Assembly (NCBI GenBank): GCA_025455535.1
Contig: JALOMM010000071.1
Coordinates: 1 to 7,155 of the forward strand
Length of the DNA stretch: 7,155 nucleotides
Source of the DNA: Bacteroidales bacterium
Lineage (GTDB): Bacteria; Bacteroidota; Bacteroidia; Bacteroidales; VadinHA17
Direction of reading: 5' to 3'
This document shows, one piece after another, positions 1-6,353 of this stretch. Both the position numbers and the translations under genes were made by a program. Below the pieces are notes generated by a model. The model was not told the origin of the DNA. It saw nothing but the letters and a program-made list of their open reading frames with translations, and did no database searches. Positions within the stretch are counted from its first letter, which is position 1, and every line of letters begins with the position of its first letter.

Positions 1-257
1 AGGACCGCAAGGGAGAAGAGGGTGACGGTTGGTTTCCCATGGAAAAGATAACAATGGAAAAGGCCATTGAATACTACACCCTGGGAGCGTCATATGCACA
101 GTTTACGGAAGAGAGGAAAGGGATGCTGAAGCAAGGTTATCTTGCTGACATAACAGTGCTCTCTGAAGATATCTTTGCCACCCCTGAGGACCGGATTATG
201 ACCGTAAAGGCAGATTATACAATAACCGGCGGCAGGATAGTCTTCGAAAGAAAGTAG
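1..257 (+). CDS. YtcJ-like amidohydrolase (family 3), C-terminal end only
   Basis: This is the last 84 codons of a gene that begins left of the window; the frame is open from base 3 and ends at TAG 255-257. The fragment reads GDGWFPMEKITMEKAIEYYT, then RKGMLKQGYLADITVLSEDIF, and ends with TITGGRIVFERK. This is the usual tail of amidohydrolase family 3 proteins (YtcJ/exoenzyme-regulatory-protein-like): a helix with 'T...A...YT.GAAYA', a 'KG.L..G.LAD..VL' strand that rejoins the small beta-sandwich domain, and a final 'GG.IV' strand. Such enzymes are metal-dependent hydrolases of C-N bonds, often of unknown substrate. The catalytic barrel and metal ligands lie outside the window, so activity cannot be judged. 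An in-frame ATG at base 39 falls inside a conserved domain and is not taken as a start. The gene converges on the next one with 3 nt between stops. Family assignment is fairly sure; substrate is unknown. Confidence 0.85.
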   Translation, partial: DRKGEEGDGWFPMEKITMEKAIEYYTLGASYAQFTEERKGMLKQGYLADITVLSEDIFATPEDRIMTVKADYTITGGRIVFERK

Positions 258-260
258 CTG

Positions 261-512
261 TCAGACCAGCGATGAGAGGATCCTCATTGCCTCATCGCGG
301 TCTTTGCCGCAGAACTCCGGTTCAGCCATGAAGGCTGCGCATACGGCTGGCCTGTCATCACTTCCCCAGATAGCGCATTCGTACTCTTCGGTGAGATGGA
401 TACACCTCACCCCTGCCGGTTTTCCTGTTGGCATTCCGGGTATGGGTGATGATATAGAAGGAGCAATGCAACAAGCTCCGCATCCGCTCCTGCATTTCAT
501 CTTAAAAATCAT
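261..512 (-). CDS. YkgJ family cysteine-cluster protein (putative Zn/Fe-binding)
   Basis: A small protein of 83 residues with eight cysteines, at 7, 11, 14, 15, 37, 46, 58 and 68. The opening CRSGCGACC, then SISSPIPGMPTGKPAG, RCIHL and a later RPAVC closely match the YkgJ / UPF0153 zinc- or iron-chelating family. Members are cytoplasmic; the cysteine cluster is thought to bind metal, and no reaction is established. The start is uncertain. ATG at 512 has AGGG 11 nt upstream. A TTG at 518 would add two residues, and ATG at 500 would place the cysteine motif right at the N-terminus, as in many relatives. It sits 47-53 nt downstream of the DUF1508 gene on the same strand, so the two may share a transcript. 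Its 3' end converges on the amidohydrolase gene. Confidence 0.88.
   Translation of the reverse strand: MIFKMKCRSGCGACCIAPSISSPIPGMPTGKPAGVRCIHLTEEYECAIWGSDDRPAVCAAFMAEPEFCGKDRDEAMRILSSLV
269..298. terminator. Inverted repeat at convergent gene ends, possible hairpin
   Basis: GCGATGAG (269-276) and CTCATCGC (291-298) are a perfect 8-bp inverted repeat with a 14-nt loop that itself contains the palindrome GAGGATCCTC (276-285). It lies just past the amidohydrolase stop, inside the last codons of the cysteine-cluster gene, where two transcripts would meet. Neither strand has a T run after the stem, so it is not a classical intrinsic terminator. It could equally be a chance product of the coding sequence. 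Confidence 0.25.
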
Positions 513-565
513 AAACAATCAATCCCTGCACGAAGAGGACAGGGTAATAAAATCCGGAGGGCATT

Positions 566-898
566 CTATTTGGTTTTGTCCTCTATTGTTGCACCAGGGG
601 CATTCTTCTTTACTGAAACAATGCCGTTCTCGCAACTGGCCTGTGATTCATACATCTCACTGCTTCCAATGACCTGGCCGTTTGATGCCTTGAGGTTGAA
701 ATGAAACTTACCGTTCCTGGCAACTTTTGCCTCAAACCTTTTGGCATCACCTGCATTTTTCATGACAGACTTGACGCCGTTAATACATGACGGTTTCGAT
801 GCATAACCTTCGCTTGCCAGAATCGTCTGACCGTTGGTGGCAAGCAGATTGAACTGAAACTCGCCGTCTTTTCTTTTCGTAATCACAAATTTTCCCAT
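566..898 (-). CDS. YegP-like protein with two tandem DUF1508 repeats
   Basis: A 110-residue protein built of two copies of the DUF1508 unit. Repeat 1 spans about residues 9-50 (DGEFQFNLLATNGQTI, then SVMKNA). Repeat 2 spans about 60-100 (NGKFHFNLKASNGQVI, then SVKKNA). The NG.F.FNL.A.NGQ.I.SSE.Y core and the overall length match E. coli YegP, which has the same two-repeat layout. The family forms a small beta-rich fold; its biological role is not established, so no function is assigned. There is no signal peptide or membrane segment, so it should be cytoplasmic. ATG 898-896 is chosen because it gives the family-standard N-terminus (MGKFVITKRKDGEF). The upstream sequence has only a weak AGAAG as ribosome site. 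The gene is divergent from trmD and lies upstream of the YkgJ-type gene on the same strand. Confidence 0.93.
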   Translation of the reverse strand: MGKFVITKRKDGEFQFNLLATNGQTILASEGYASKPSCINGVKSVMKNAGDAKRFEAKVARNGKFHFNLKASNGQVIGSSEMYESQASCENGIVSVKKNAPGATIEDKTK

Positions 899-988
899 GA
901 CTTCTGTATGTATTTAAGGTTAAAATGATTATGAAGCACTTCAAAATTACGAAAAAAAATGTTGTAGTTTTACACATTCTGAAAGTTT
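899..988. promoter_or_regulatory. Divergent intergenic region between DUF1508 gene and trmD
   Basis: An AT-rich 90-nt spacer that must hold start signals for two opposite genes. On the minus strand, TAATTTTG (949-942) fits the Bacteroidota -7 element TAnnTTTG and would place the transcript start some 40 nt before the DUF1508 start codon. No matching TTG at -33 is seen. On the plus strand, TAGTTTTA (965-972) is one base off the same consensus and lies close to the trmD start. Both calls rest on motif matching alone. Confidence 0.35.
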
Positions 989-1672
989 ATGCGTATAGAT
1001 ATAATTACTGTTCTTCCTGAGCTTCTGCGCAGTCCTTTCGATGAGTCGATAATAAAAAGGGCCAGAGCCAGGGGTATTGCAGAGATCAATATCATAAACC
1101 TGCGTGATTACTCTTCTGACAGGCACAGGAGCGTCGATGATTATCCCTTTGGCGGCGGGGCAGGAATGGTTATGATGATAGAACCTGTTTATAACTGCAT
1201 TACCTCTCTCTCGTCGCAGCGCAAATATGACGAGGTGATCTACACCTCGCCCGACGGCACTCCGTTCAGCCAGAGAATTGCCAATGAACTTTCGCTGAAG
1301 GATAACATAATAATACTGGCCGGGCATTACAAAGGGATAGACCAGCGCATCAGAGACCATCTGATCACACGCGAGATATCAATAGGTGATTATGTACTCA
1401 CAGGAGGTGAACTGCCTGCCGCAGTGATCACTGATGCTATTGTCAGGCTGCTGCCCGGCGCCATCTCCGATTCGGAATCTGCCCTCTCCGACTCTTTCCA
1501 GGATAATCTTCTGGCTCCTCCGGTATTTACGCGACCGGCGGAATTCATGGGATGGAAAGTGCCCGATATTCTTATCGGGGGAAATACTCCGGAGATAGAA
1601 AAATGGCGGTTTGAACAGTCTGTGTTCAACACCCGGAACAAGAGACCTGACCTTCTCGACGGAGAATCATGA
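989..1672 (+). CDS. trmD: tRNA (guanine-37-N1)-methyltransferase TrmD
   Basis: TrmD transfers a methyl group from S-adenosylmethionine to N1 of G37, next to the anticodon, in tRNAs reading certain codons. This prevents +1 frameshifting and is generally essential. The 227-residue product has the SPOUT-family trefoil-knot motifs: [17 protein letters not shown] (44-60), GHYKGIDQR (112-120), [15 protein letters not shown] (130-144) and FTRP (180-183). R153 and D168 correspond to the catalytic R154 and D169 of the E. coli enzyme. E. coli TrmD is about 255 residues; the shorter C-terminal end here looks typical of Bacteroidota forms rather than truncated. The protein acts as a cytoplasmic dimer. 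The start [13 protein letters not shown] is the family N-terminus, and there is no clear Shine-Dalgarno. The gene is not beside rpsP, rimM or rplS, its partners in many bacteria; rocD follows after 73 nt. Confidence 0.98.
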   Translation: MRIDIITVLPELLRSPFDESIIKRARARGIAEINIINLRDYSSDRHRSVDDYPFGGGAGMVMMIEPVYNCITSLSSQRKYDEVIYTSPDGTPFSQRIANELSLKDNIIILAGHYKGIDQRIRDHLITREISIGDYVLTGGELPAAVITDAIVRLLPGAISDSESALSDSFQDNLLAPPVFTRPAEFMGWKVPDILIGGNTPEIEKWRFEQSVFNTRNKRPDLLDGES

Positions 1673-1675
1673 TTC

Positions 1676-1712
1676 TTTGTTTTCTTTTTGTCGAAAAACC
1701 TTTGTAAAATTG
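1676..1712 (+). promoter_or_regulatory. Possible Bacteroidota-type promoter for rocD
   Basis: In the 73 nt between trmD and rocD, TTTG (1676-1679) could serve as the -33 element. AACCTTTG (1697-1704) or the overlapping-region TAAAATTG (1705-1712) could serve as the -7 element; each is one base off TAnnTTTG. The first pairing is a few bases shorter than the usual spacing and the second a few longer. Weak, motif-only support; read-through from trmD is an alternative. Confidence 0.25.
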
Positions 1713-1745
1713 CCATCCTTACAGAAACACCATAAATTACAATAT

Positions 1746-2957
1746 ATGAAAACTCATGATTACATCGAGAGAGAAGAAAAATTCGGAGCACATAACTATC
1801 ATCCGCTGCCCGTTGTGCTTGAGAGAGGCCAGGGCCCATATGTCTGGGACGTGGAGGGTAAAAGGTATTACGATTTTCTTTCAGCATACTCAGCAGTAAA
1901 CCAGGGACACTGCCATCCCAGGATCACTGCCGCGCTGGTTGAACAGGCCCAGAGACTGACCCTTACATCAAGAGCCTTCTTCAACTCCGTGCTGGGTGAA
2001 TATGAAGAATACATAACCAGATACTTTGGTTATGACAAGGTGCTGCCAATGAACACAGGGGCAGAGGCAGATGAGACAGCACTGAAGTTATGCCGCAAAT
2101 GGGCATACCTTAAGAAAGGGATCAGTGCTAACGAGGCGAAGATCATCGTCTGTGAAGGCAACTTCCACGGACGCACAATCACCATCGTTTCAATGTCAAC
2201 AGACCCTGATGCACGTAAAGATTACGGACCCTTTACACCCGGATTCATAACCATACCATACAACGACATTCCGGCACTGGAGGCAGCACTAACTGACCAT
2301 AACGTTGCAGGTTTTCTTGTCGAACCGATTCAGGGGGAAGCCGGCGTTTTTGTCCCGGATGAGGGATATATTAAAAAAGCGTATGACCTGTGTAAAAAGA
2401 ACAACGTACTCTTTATTGCCGATGAAGTGCAGACAGGAATTGCCCGTACCGGGAAGCTCCTTGCCTGTGATCATGAAGGTGTAAGGCCTGACATACTCAT
2501 ACTGGGCAAAGCCCTCTCAGGAGGCGCGCTGCCGGTGTCAGCCGTTCTTGCCGACGATGAGATAATGCTTACCATCAAACCCGGCGAGCACGGATCGACG
2601 TTCGGAGGCAATCCCCTTGCAGGAAAAGTGGCCATTGCAGCTCTTGAGGTCGTGAAGGATGAGAAACTAGCGGAGAAGGCCGAAAAACTAGGGAAGATAT
2701 TCCGTGACGAAATGAGAGCCGTTAAATCTGACATGGTTGAACTGGTAAGGGGAAAGGGTCTTCTCAATGCCATAGTCATCAGGCCAAAGAACGGAAAAGA
2801 AGCATGGGATGTCTGCCTGGCAATGAAAGAGATGGGGGTTCTTGCGAAACCAACGCACGGGCATATAATCAGGTTCGCTCCTCCCCTTATCATTTCCGAG
2901 GAGCAGCTGAGAGATGCAATTACCCTGATAAAGAAAGCTATTCTGCAGTTTGCATGA
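1746..2957 (+). CDS. rocD: Ornithine aminotransferase (ornithine--oxo-acid transaminase)
   Basis: A PLP-dependent class III aminotransferase that moves the delta-amino group of L-ornithine to 2-oxoglutarate, giving glutamate-5-semialdehyde and glutamate. It links arginine/ornithine breakdown to proline and glutamate. The 403-residue length is normal. K255 ([10 protein letters not shown]) is the Schiff-base lysine and D226 (DEVQTG) holds the PLP ring nitrogen. The residues that set ornithine specificity in human OAT (Y85, R180, E235) map to Y48 ([13 protein letters not shown]), R143 (FHGRT) and E198 (QGEAG), all with the same offset of 37 that aligns K292 and D263. [11 protein letters not shown] is also intact. 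The conserved residues favour OAT over acetylornithine or GABA aminotransferase. The frame stays open back into trmD, but ATG 1746 gives the family N-terminus ([20 protein letters not shown]), so the longer start was not used. There is no strong ribosome site. The enzyme is cytoplasmic. Confidence 0.96.
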   Translation: MKTHDYIEREEKFGAHNYHPLPVVLERGQGPYVWDVEGKRYYDFLSAYSAVNQGHCHPRITAALVEQAQRLTLTSRAFFNSVLGEYEEYITRYFGYDKVLPMNTGAEADETALKLCRKWAYLKKGISANEAKIIVCEGNFHGRTITIVSMSTDPDARKDYGPFTPGFITIPYNDIPALEAALTDHNVAGFLVEPIQGEAGVFVPDEGYIKKAYDLCKKNNVLFIADEVQTGIARTGKLLACDHEGVRPDILILGKALSGGALPVSAVLADDEIMLTIKPGEHGSTFGGNPLAGKVAIAALEVVKDEKLAEKAEKLGKIFRDEMRAVKSDMVELVRGKGLLNAIVIRPKNGKEAWDVCLAMKEMGVLAKPTHGHIIRFAPPLIISEEQLRDAITLIKKAILQFA

Positions 2958-3001
2958 ACCAGTACTCCTTATCAATGTTGTATATATGATAACATGAGGT
3001 T

Positions 3002-3024
3002 GGTAAAAGATTGCTACTTTTACC
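3002..3024. repeat. Perfect 8-bp inverted repeat upstream of the M28 peptidase gene
   Basis: GGTAAAAG (3002-3009) and CTTTTACC (3017-3024) are exact reverse complements around a 7-nt loop ATTGCTA. G-U pairs could extend an RNA stem by two to three steps outwards. It lies 18 nt before the peptidase start and 44 nt after the rocD stop. No T run follows, so a standard terminator is unlikely. An operator, a 5'-leader hairpin, or a rocD 3'-end structure are all possible. TACTTTTA (3015-3022), one base off the Bacteroidota -7 box, overlaps the right arm. Confidence 0.5.
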
Positions 3025-3042
3025 GGCTCAAATGATTTCTTT

Positions 3043-4815
3043 ATGAGATACCTGAACGTAATTGCTTATATAATTATTCTCGCACTCACTTCATGTGCCG
3101 GCACGAGCCGCAATCCAAAGATCACTCATGACGAGCTGGTCCAACTGACCACAAAACTTACCTCTGATGAATTTGCCGGAAGAGGGACAGGCACTGCCGG
3201 AGACTCGCTGGCTGCTCTCTATATCCGGAAGGAATTGAGGAAGGCAAAACTTGTTCCGTTCATCGGTGATGGCCTTCAGAAGTTCAGAGTCACCGTCTCA
3301 GCACAGATGGGTGAGGCAAACAGGCTGAATATCAAAGGCAATGAATATGTCGCCGGAACTGACTTCGTGCCTCTTGCCCTGACATCAAACGGTGCCCTTA
3401 GCGCCGGAGTGGCATTTTCTGGTTACGGCTTCATGGTTGCAAATGATTCGATGCAGTGGAATGATTATAAAGACCTTGATGTCAAAGGGAAATGGGTGAT
3501 GGTGCTGCGCGGGTACCCCGAATCTAATCCTGCTGCATCAGCATACGGTCAGTTCAGTACAGACCGCACGAAGGTTCTGACAGCAAGGGAGAACGGTGCG
3601 GCAGGGGTCCTTCTCGTGTCAGGTGAGGCATGGGATCCGGCAGATAACCTCGAGAGACCCTCCAGGGGTGAGAGCAGCGCCGGAATACCTGTGCTGCAGA
3701 TAAAGAGGAGCCTTGCTGACTCGCTCCTGAAGCCATCAGGAAAAACTGTCTCCGGGCTCGAGACACTTGCTGCAAAAGAGTTTACTCCTTTGAGCTTTAT
3801 TACTTCCTCAATTGCCGAGGGTGAGGCTGAAATGATTGCCAGGGAGGCTTCGGCCGCAAACGTGGTGATGTACCTTGAAGGAAACACATTGTCAAATGAA
3901 TATATAATTGTCGGTGCGCATTATGATCATCTCGGCATGGGAGGCCCGGGCTCAGGAAGCAGGGCTGTCGACACTGTCGCAATACACTACGGTGCTGATG
4001 ACAACGCCTCCGGTGTTGCACTGATGGTAGAACTGGCGGAGAAACTGTCAAACTCACGAAAAGGATTAGCCCGTAACATTCTGTTTGTGGCATTTTCAGG
4101 AGAGGAGATGGGACTGCTCGGCTCAAAGCACTTCGTTGAGAATATGGGTATAGAACCCTCAAATGTAAACCTGATGGTGAATCTTGACATGGTCGGAAGG
4201 CTGAAGGAGGGCAACGGCGTTCAGGTAGGCGGCGTAGGAACAGCTCTCGGTTTGCGTGACAGTGTAATACTATTCACAGACACAACCATGCTCAGCCTCA
4301 GCTTCACGGACGAGGGTTACGGACCTTCAGACCACTCTTCCTTCTACGGGAAAAATATCCCGGTGCTGGTGTTTACTACAGGTGCGCATCTGGACTACCA
4401 TACTCCGGCTGACACACCTGACAAACTGAATTACGCCGGCATGGTCAGAATCGGAGAGCTGCTTACTGAAATAGTCACAAGCGCAGCCAATGATACGGAG
4501 AGGCTTGCCTTCCGTGAGGCAGGGCCTAAAGGACCGTCACAGTCAATGGGAAGACGCAGAGGTGTCACTCTCGGATTAATGCCTGATTTTGCCGGCAATG
4601 TGAAGAACGGTCTAAGGGCCGACTTCGTGACACCAGGTAAACCGGCTGCCATGGGCGGAATGGAAAAGGGAGATGTTATTGTAGCCATCGAAGACAAACC
4701 CGTCAATAATATCGAGGACTATATGTTCAGGCTTAGCCAGCTCAAACCGGGCCAGACAATCACCGTTGAGGTCATACGTGACGAAAAGAGGGAACTGCTG
4801 CTTATTCAATTGTAA
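3043..4815 (+). CDS. Secreted M28 family metallopeptidase lipoprotein with PA and PDZ domains
   Basis: A 590-residue predicted exported exo-peptidase. Residues 1-17 are a lipoprotein signal peptide ending in lipobox LTSC, with C18 as the lipid-bearing cysteine, so it should be anchored to a cell-envelope membrane. A PA (protease-associated) insert covers roughly 105-230 (VAFSGYGF, GKWVMVLRG, AAGVLLVSG). The M28 catalytic domain follows at about 270-480 and keeps all five di-zinc ligands: H293 (AHYDHLG), bridging D319 (GADDNASG), E355 (SGEEMGLLGS), D382 (NLDMVGR) and H453 (DYHTPADT). E354 is the general base. A PDZ domain fills about 505-590 (GVTLGLMPDF, then MEKGDVIVAIEDKPVNN). M28 enzymes of this type usually remove amino acids or small peptides from N-termini; the actual substrate cannot be read from sequence. 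The gene is followed after 20 nt by a membrane-protein gene on the same strand, a probable operon. Confidence 0.95.
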   Translation: MRYLNVIAYIIILALTSCAGTSRNPKITHDELVQLTTKLTSDEFAGRGTGTAGDSLAALYIRKELRKAKLVPFIGDGLQKFRVTVSAQMGEANRLNIKGNEYVAGTDFVPLALTSNGALSAGVAFSGYGFMVANDSMQWNDYKDLDVKGKWVMVLRGYPESNPAASAYGQFSTDRTKVLTARENGAAGVLLVSGEAWDPADNLERPSRGESSAGIPVLQIKRSLADSLLKPSGKTVSGLETLAAKEFTPLSFITSSIAEGEAEMIAREASAANVVMYLEGNTLSNEYIIVGAHYDHLGMGGPGSGSRAVDTVAIHYGADDNASGVALMVELAEKLSNSRKGLARNILFVAFSGEEMGLLGSKHFVENMGIEPSNVNLMVNLDMVGRLKEGNGVQVGGVGTALGLRDSVILFTDTTMLSLSFTDEGYGPSDHSSFYGKNIPVLVFTTGAHLDYHTPADTPDKLNYAGMVRIGELLTEIVTSAANDTERLAFREAGPKGPSQSMGRRRGVTLGLMPDFAGNVKNGLRADFVTPGKPAAMGGMEKGDVIVAIEDKPVNNIEDYMFRLSQLKPGQTITVEVIRDEKRELLLIQL

Positions 4816-4835
4816 AACTTACAATCAAACTCTTT

Positions 4836-5642
4836 ATGAAAAACTTCATTTTCTGGACCATTGCCGTGCTGATAACAGTCTCGGCTGCGATGTATCAGCG
4901 CATGACCGGCCCCACATACCCGAAAAGAACTAAAGTAACCATCGAAGGTACCGAATATAAGGTCAGTCTTAAGAGAAGTCAGACCAATACCCATACCTGC
5001 AAGATAAAAATTGAGTTGCCGGCAGATATTTCAGGGAAAATACACTTCAAAAGATTCAGGATCGAAGAAGAGTGGAGCGTCTCAGAAATGATACATGACG
5101 GCACTCATCTTGTCGGCGAACTCCCCTCTCAGCCTGCTGCAGGCAAACTGGAATATTACATTGTTCTCATGACACCCTCCGGTTCATTAAGCGAAATACC
5201 CGCAGATGAACCTGTGGTGATCAGGTTTAAGGGGAACGTTCCGGCGATAGTTATGATACCGCATATCTTCATAATGTTCTTCGCCATGCTCCTGTCCAAC
5301 CTTGCAGGTCTCAATGCCGCATTCGGCAGGCCTCAGCAGAGAAAGCAGGGCCAGTGGGCACTGTGGCTGCTGCTGGCAGGGGGAATGATCCTCGGGCCGG
5401 TTGTTCAGAATTATGCTTTCGGCGACCTCTGGACCGGGATACCTTTCGGGTGGGACCTTACAGATAACAAGACCCTCATTGCAGTTATCGCCTGGATAAC
5501 GGCGGTAGTCATGAACCGCAGGAAAGAACGGCCCGGATATACCATCGCTGCAGCAGTGCTGTTGCTGCTGGTATATTCAATACCTCACAGTCTTTTTGGG
5601 TCTGAGCTCGACTATGCGACCGGAACTGTGACACAGGGCTGA
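4836..5642 (+). CDS. Membrane protein of unknown function: exported beta-rich domain plus four-helix membrane domain
   Basis: I do not recognise a named family. The 268 residues begin with a hydrophobic helix (about 4-20), either an uncleaved anchor or a signal peptide. A soluble part (about 21-134) follows, with alternating beta-like segments (KVTIEGTEYKVSL, LEYYIVLMTPSG, PVVIRFKG) suggestive of an Ig-like sandwich, probably outside the cytoplasm. Four further membrane helices are predicted by eye at about 135-160, 173-193, 211-227 and 235-251. Between them is a polar, conserved-looking loop (YAFGDLWTGIPFGWDLTDNK, 193-212). Histidines sit at membrane edges: H143 (MIPHIFIMFF) and H251 (SIPHSLFG). 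Together with the loop, these could form a ligand or cofactor site, but this is speculation. Lying 20 nt after the M28 lipoprotein gene suggests co-expression. The start ATG 4836 leads straight into the hydrophobic helix. The reading frame and membrane nature are sure; the role is unknown. Confidence 0.85.
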   Translation: MKNFIFWTIAVLITVSAAMYQRMTGPTYPKRTKVTIEGTEYKVSLKRSQTNTHTCKIKIELPADISGKIHFKRFRIEEEWSVSEMIHDGTHLVGELPSQPAAGKLEYYIVLMTPSGSLSEIPADEPVVIRFKGNVPAIVMIPHIFIMFFAMLLSNLAGLNAAFGRPQQRKQGQWALWLLLAGGMILGPVVQNYAFGDLWTGIPFGWDLTDNKTLIAVIAWITAVVMNRRKERPGYTIAAAVLLLLVYSIPHSLFGSELDYATGTVTQG

Positions 5643-5645
5643 AAA

Positions 5646-5678
5646 CTTTTTTTTATCCGCTTACAGCTTTTTTTTATC
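5646..5678. repeat. Two identical 12-bp T-tract repeats 21 bp apart, upstream of the sigma factor gene
   Basis: CTTTTTTTTATC occurs at 5646-5657 and again, unchanged, at 5667-5678, with 9 nt (CGCTTACAG) between them. Start-to-start distance is 21 bp, two helical turns, so both T8 tracts face the same side of the DNA. They begin 3 nt after the stop of the membrane-protein gene and end 99 nt before the chosen sigma-factor start. Candidate roles are curved or UP-element-like DNA, or paired sites for a regulator. The first T run might also assist transcript ending, though no clear hairpin precedes it. Confidence 0.6.
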
Positions 5679-5777
5679 TTGTATGCAGCATTCGCGCATT
5701 GGTTTCGTCATTGTTATGAATAGTTCAAATGCGTGGGTGCAGCGTCATACATATATGAATCAGATCTTGAAACAAAG

Positions 5778-6353
5778 ATGGAAAATGTTGAAGCAGCATT
5801 CAGGAACATTCACCAGGACCTGATTGACGGGTGCCGCGAGGGCGACCAGAAGGCTCAGTTCCAGGTTTATAAGCTGTATTACAAGGCCATGTATAACACC
5901 AGCCTGCGCATTGTGAACGACAGCATGGAGGCCGAAGATGTGATGCAGGAAGCATTCCTCTCAGCCTTCGAAAAGATAAATACTTACTCGGGCACGGTAA
6001 GCTTCGGAGCATGGCTCAAGAGAATAGTGGTCAACAGATCACTCGATGCCCTGGGAAAGAGGAAGGCGATCTTTGAAGATATTGAAAGTCACACCGGCCT
6101 CCGCGATGACAGCCACGAAGAGAAGGCATACAACGAGGAGGTGGAAGCCAGGGTTGAGGATGTAAAAGCCGCCATCGAACAGCTTCCAGAAGGATACCGG
6201 GTGATACTCTCTCTCTACCTCATCGAAGGTTATGACCACGACGAGATAGCAGAGATGCTCAACATCTCAAGCAGCACCTCCAGATCACAGCTCTCGAGGG
6301 CCAAGCAGAAGCTGGTGAGTGAATTAAAGAACAGAAATGTATACGAGATATGA
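5778..6353 (+). CDS. ECF-type RNA polymerase sigma-70 factor
   Basis: A 191-residue alternative sigma factor that would direct RNA polymerase to a small set of promoters. Region 2 spans about 12-92: EGDQKAQFQVYKLYYKAMYN, then EAEDVMQEAFLSAF (51-64) and the -10-recognition part FGAWLKRIVVNRSLDALGKR (76-95). An acidic linker follows. Region 4 spans about 127-182, with a helix-turn-helix (DHDEIAEMLNISSSTSRSQL) and the typical SRAKQKL helix that reads the -35 region. No region 1 or 3 is present, which defines the ECF group. ATG 5778 is chosen because it gives a normal-length N-terminus; a GTG at 5733 in the same frame would add 15 residues with no sigma similarity. No clear ribosome site precedes it. 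Its stop overlaps the next start (ATGA), coupling it to a membrane protein that probably holds it in check. Confidence 0.95.
   Translation: MENVEAAFRNIHQDLIDGCREGDQKAQFQVYKLYYKAMYNTSLRIVNDSMEAEDVMQEAFLSAFEKINTYSGTVSFGAWLKRIVVNRSLDALGKRKAIFEDIESHTGLRDDSHEEKAYNEEVEARVEDVKAAIEQLPEGYRVILSLYLIEGYDHDEIAEMLNISSSTSRSQLSRAKQKLVSELKNRNVYEI

Noticed and set aside
304..672. 122-codon plus-strand open frame across the YkgJ-type gene and the end of the DUF1508 gene
   Set aside because: Antisense to two recognised genes, low-complexity residue mix, no domain-like pattern; a shadow frame.
926..942. Short inverted repeat TGAAG-CA-CTTCA in the divergent promoter region
   Set aside because: Only 5 bp per arm with a 2-nt centre; too short and AT-rich to separate from chance.
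1611..1745. 45-residue N-terminal extension of the rocD frame, starting inside trmD
   Set aside because: Overlaps the trmD coding end, resembles no aminotransferase sequence, and the family N-terminus starts at ATG 1746.
1390..1887. 165-codon minus-strand open frame opposite trmD and rocD
   Set aside because: Antisense to two strongly conserved genes and without recognisable motifs.
5627..5654. Possible intrinsic terminator at the end of the unknown membrane-protein gene (CTGTG-A-CACAG followed by T8)
   Set aside because: The symmetric arms leave a 1-nt loop, so the usable stem is about 3 bp; too weak to call despite the T run.
5733..5777. GTG start giving the sigma factor 15 more residues
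   Set aside because: The extra residues do not resemble ECF sigma N-termini; ATG 5778 gives normal length. Not fully excluded.
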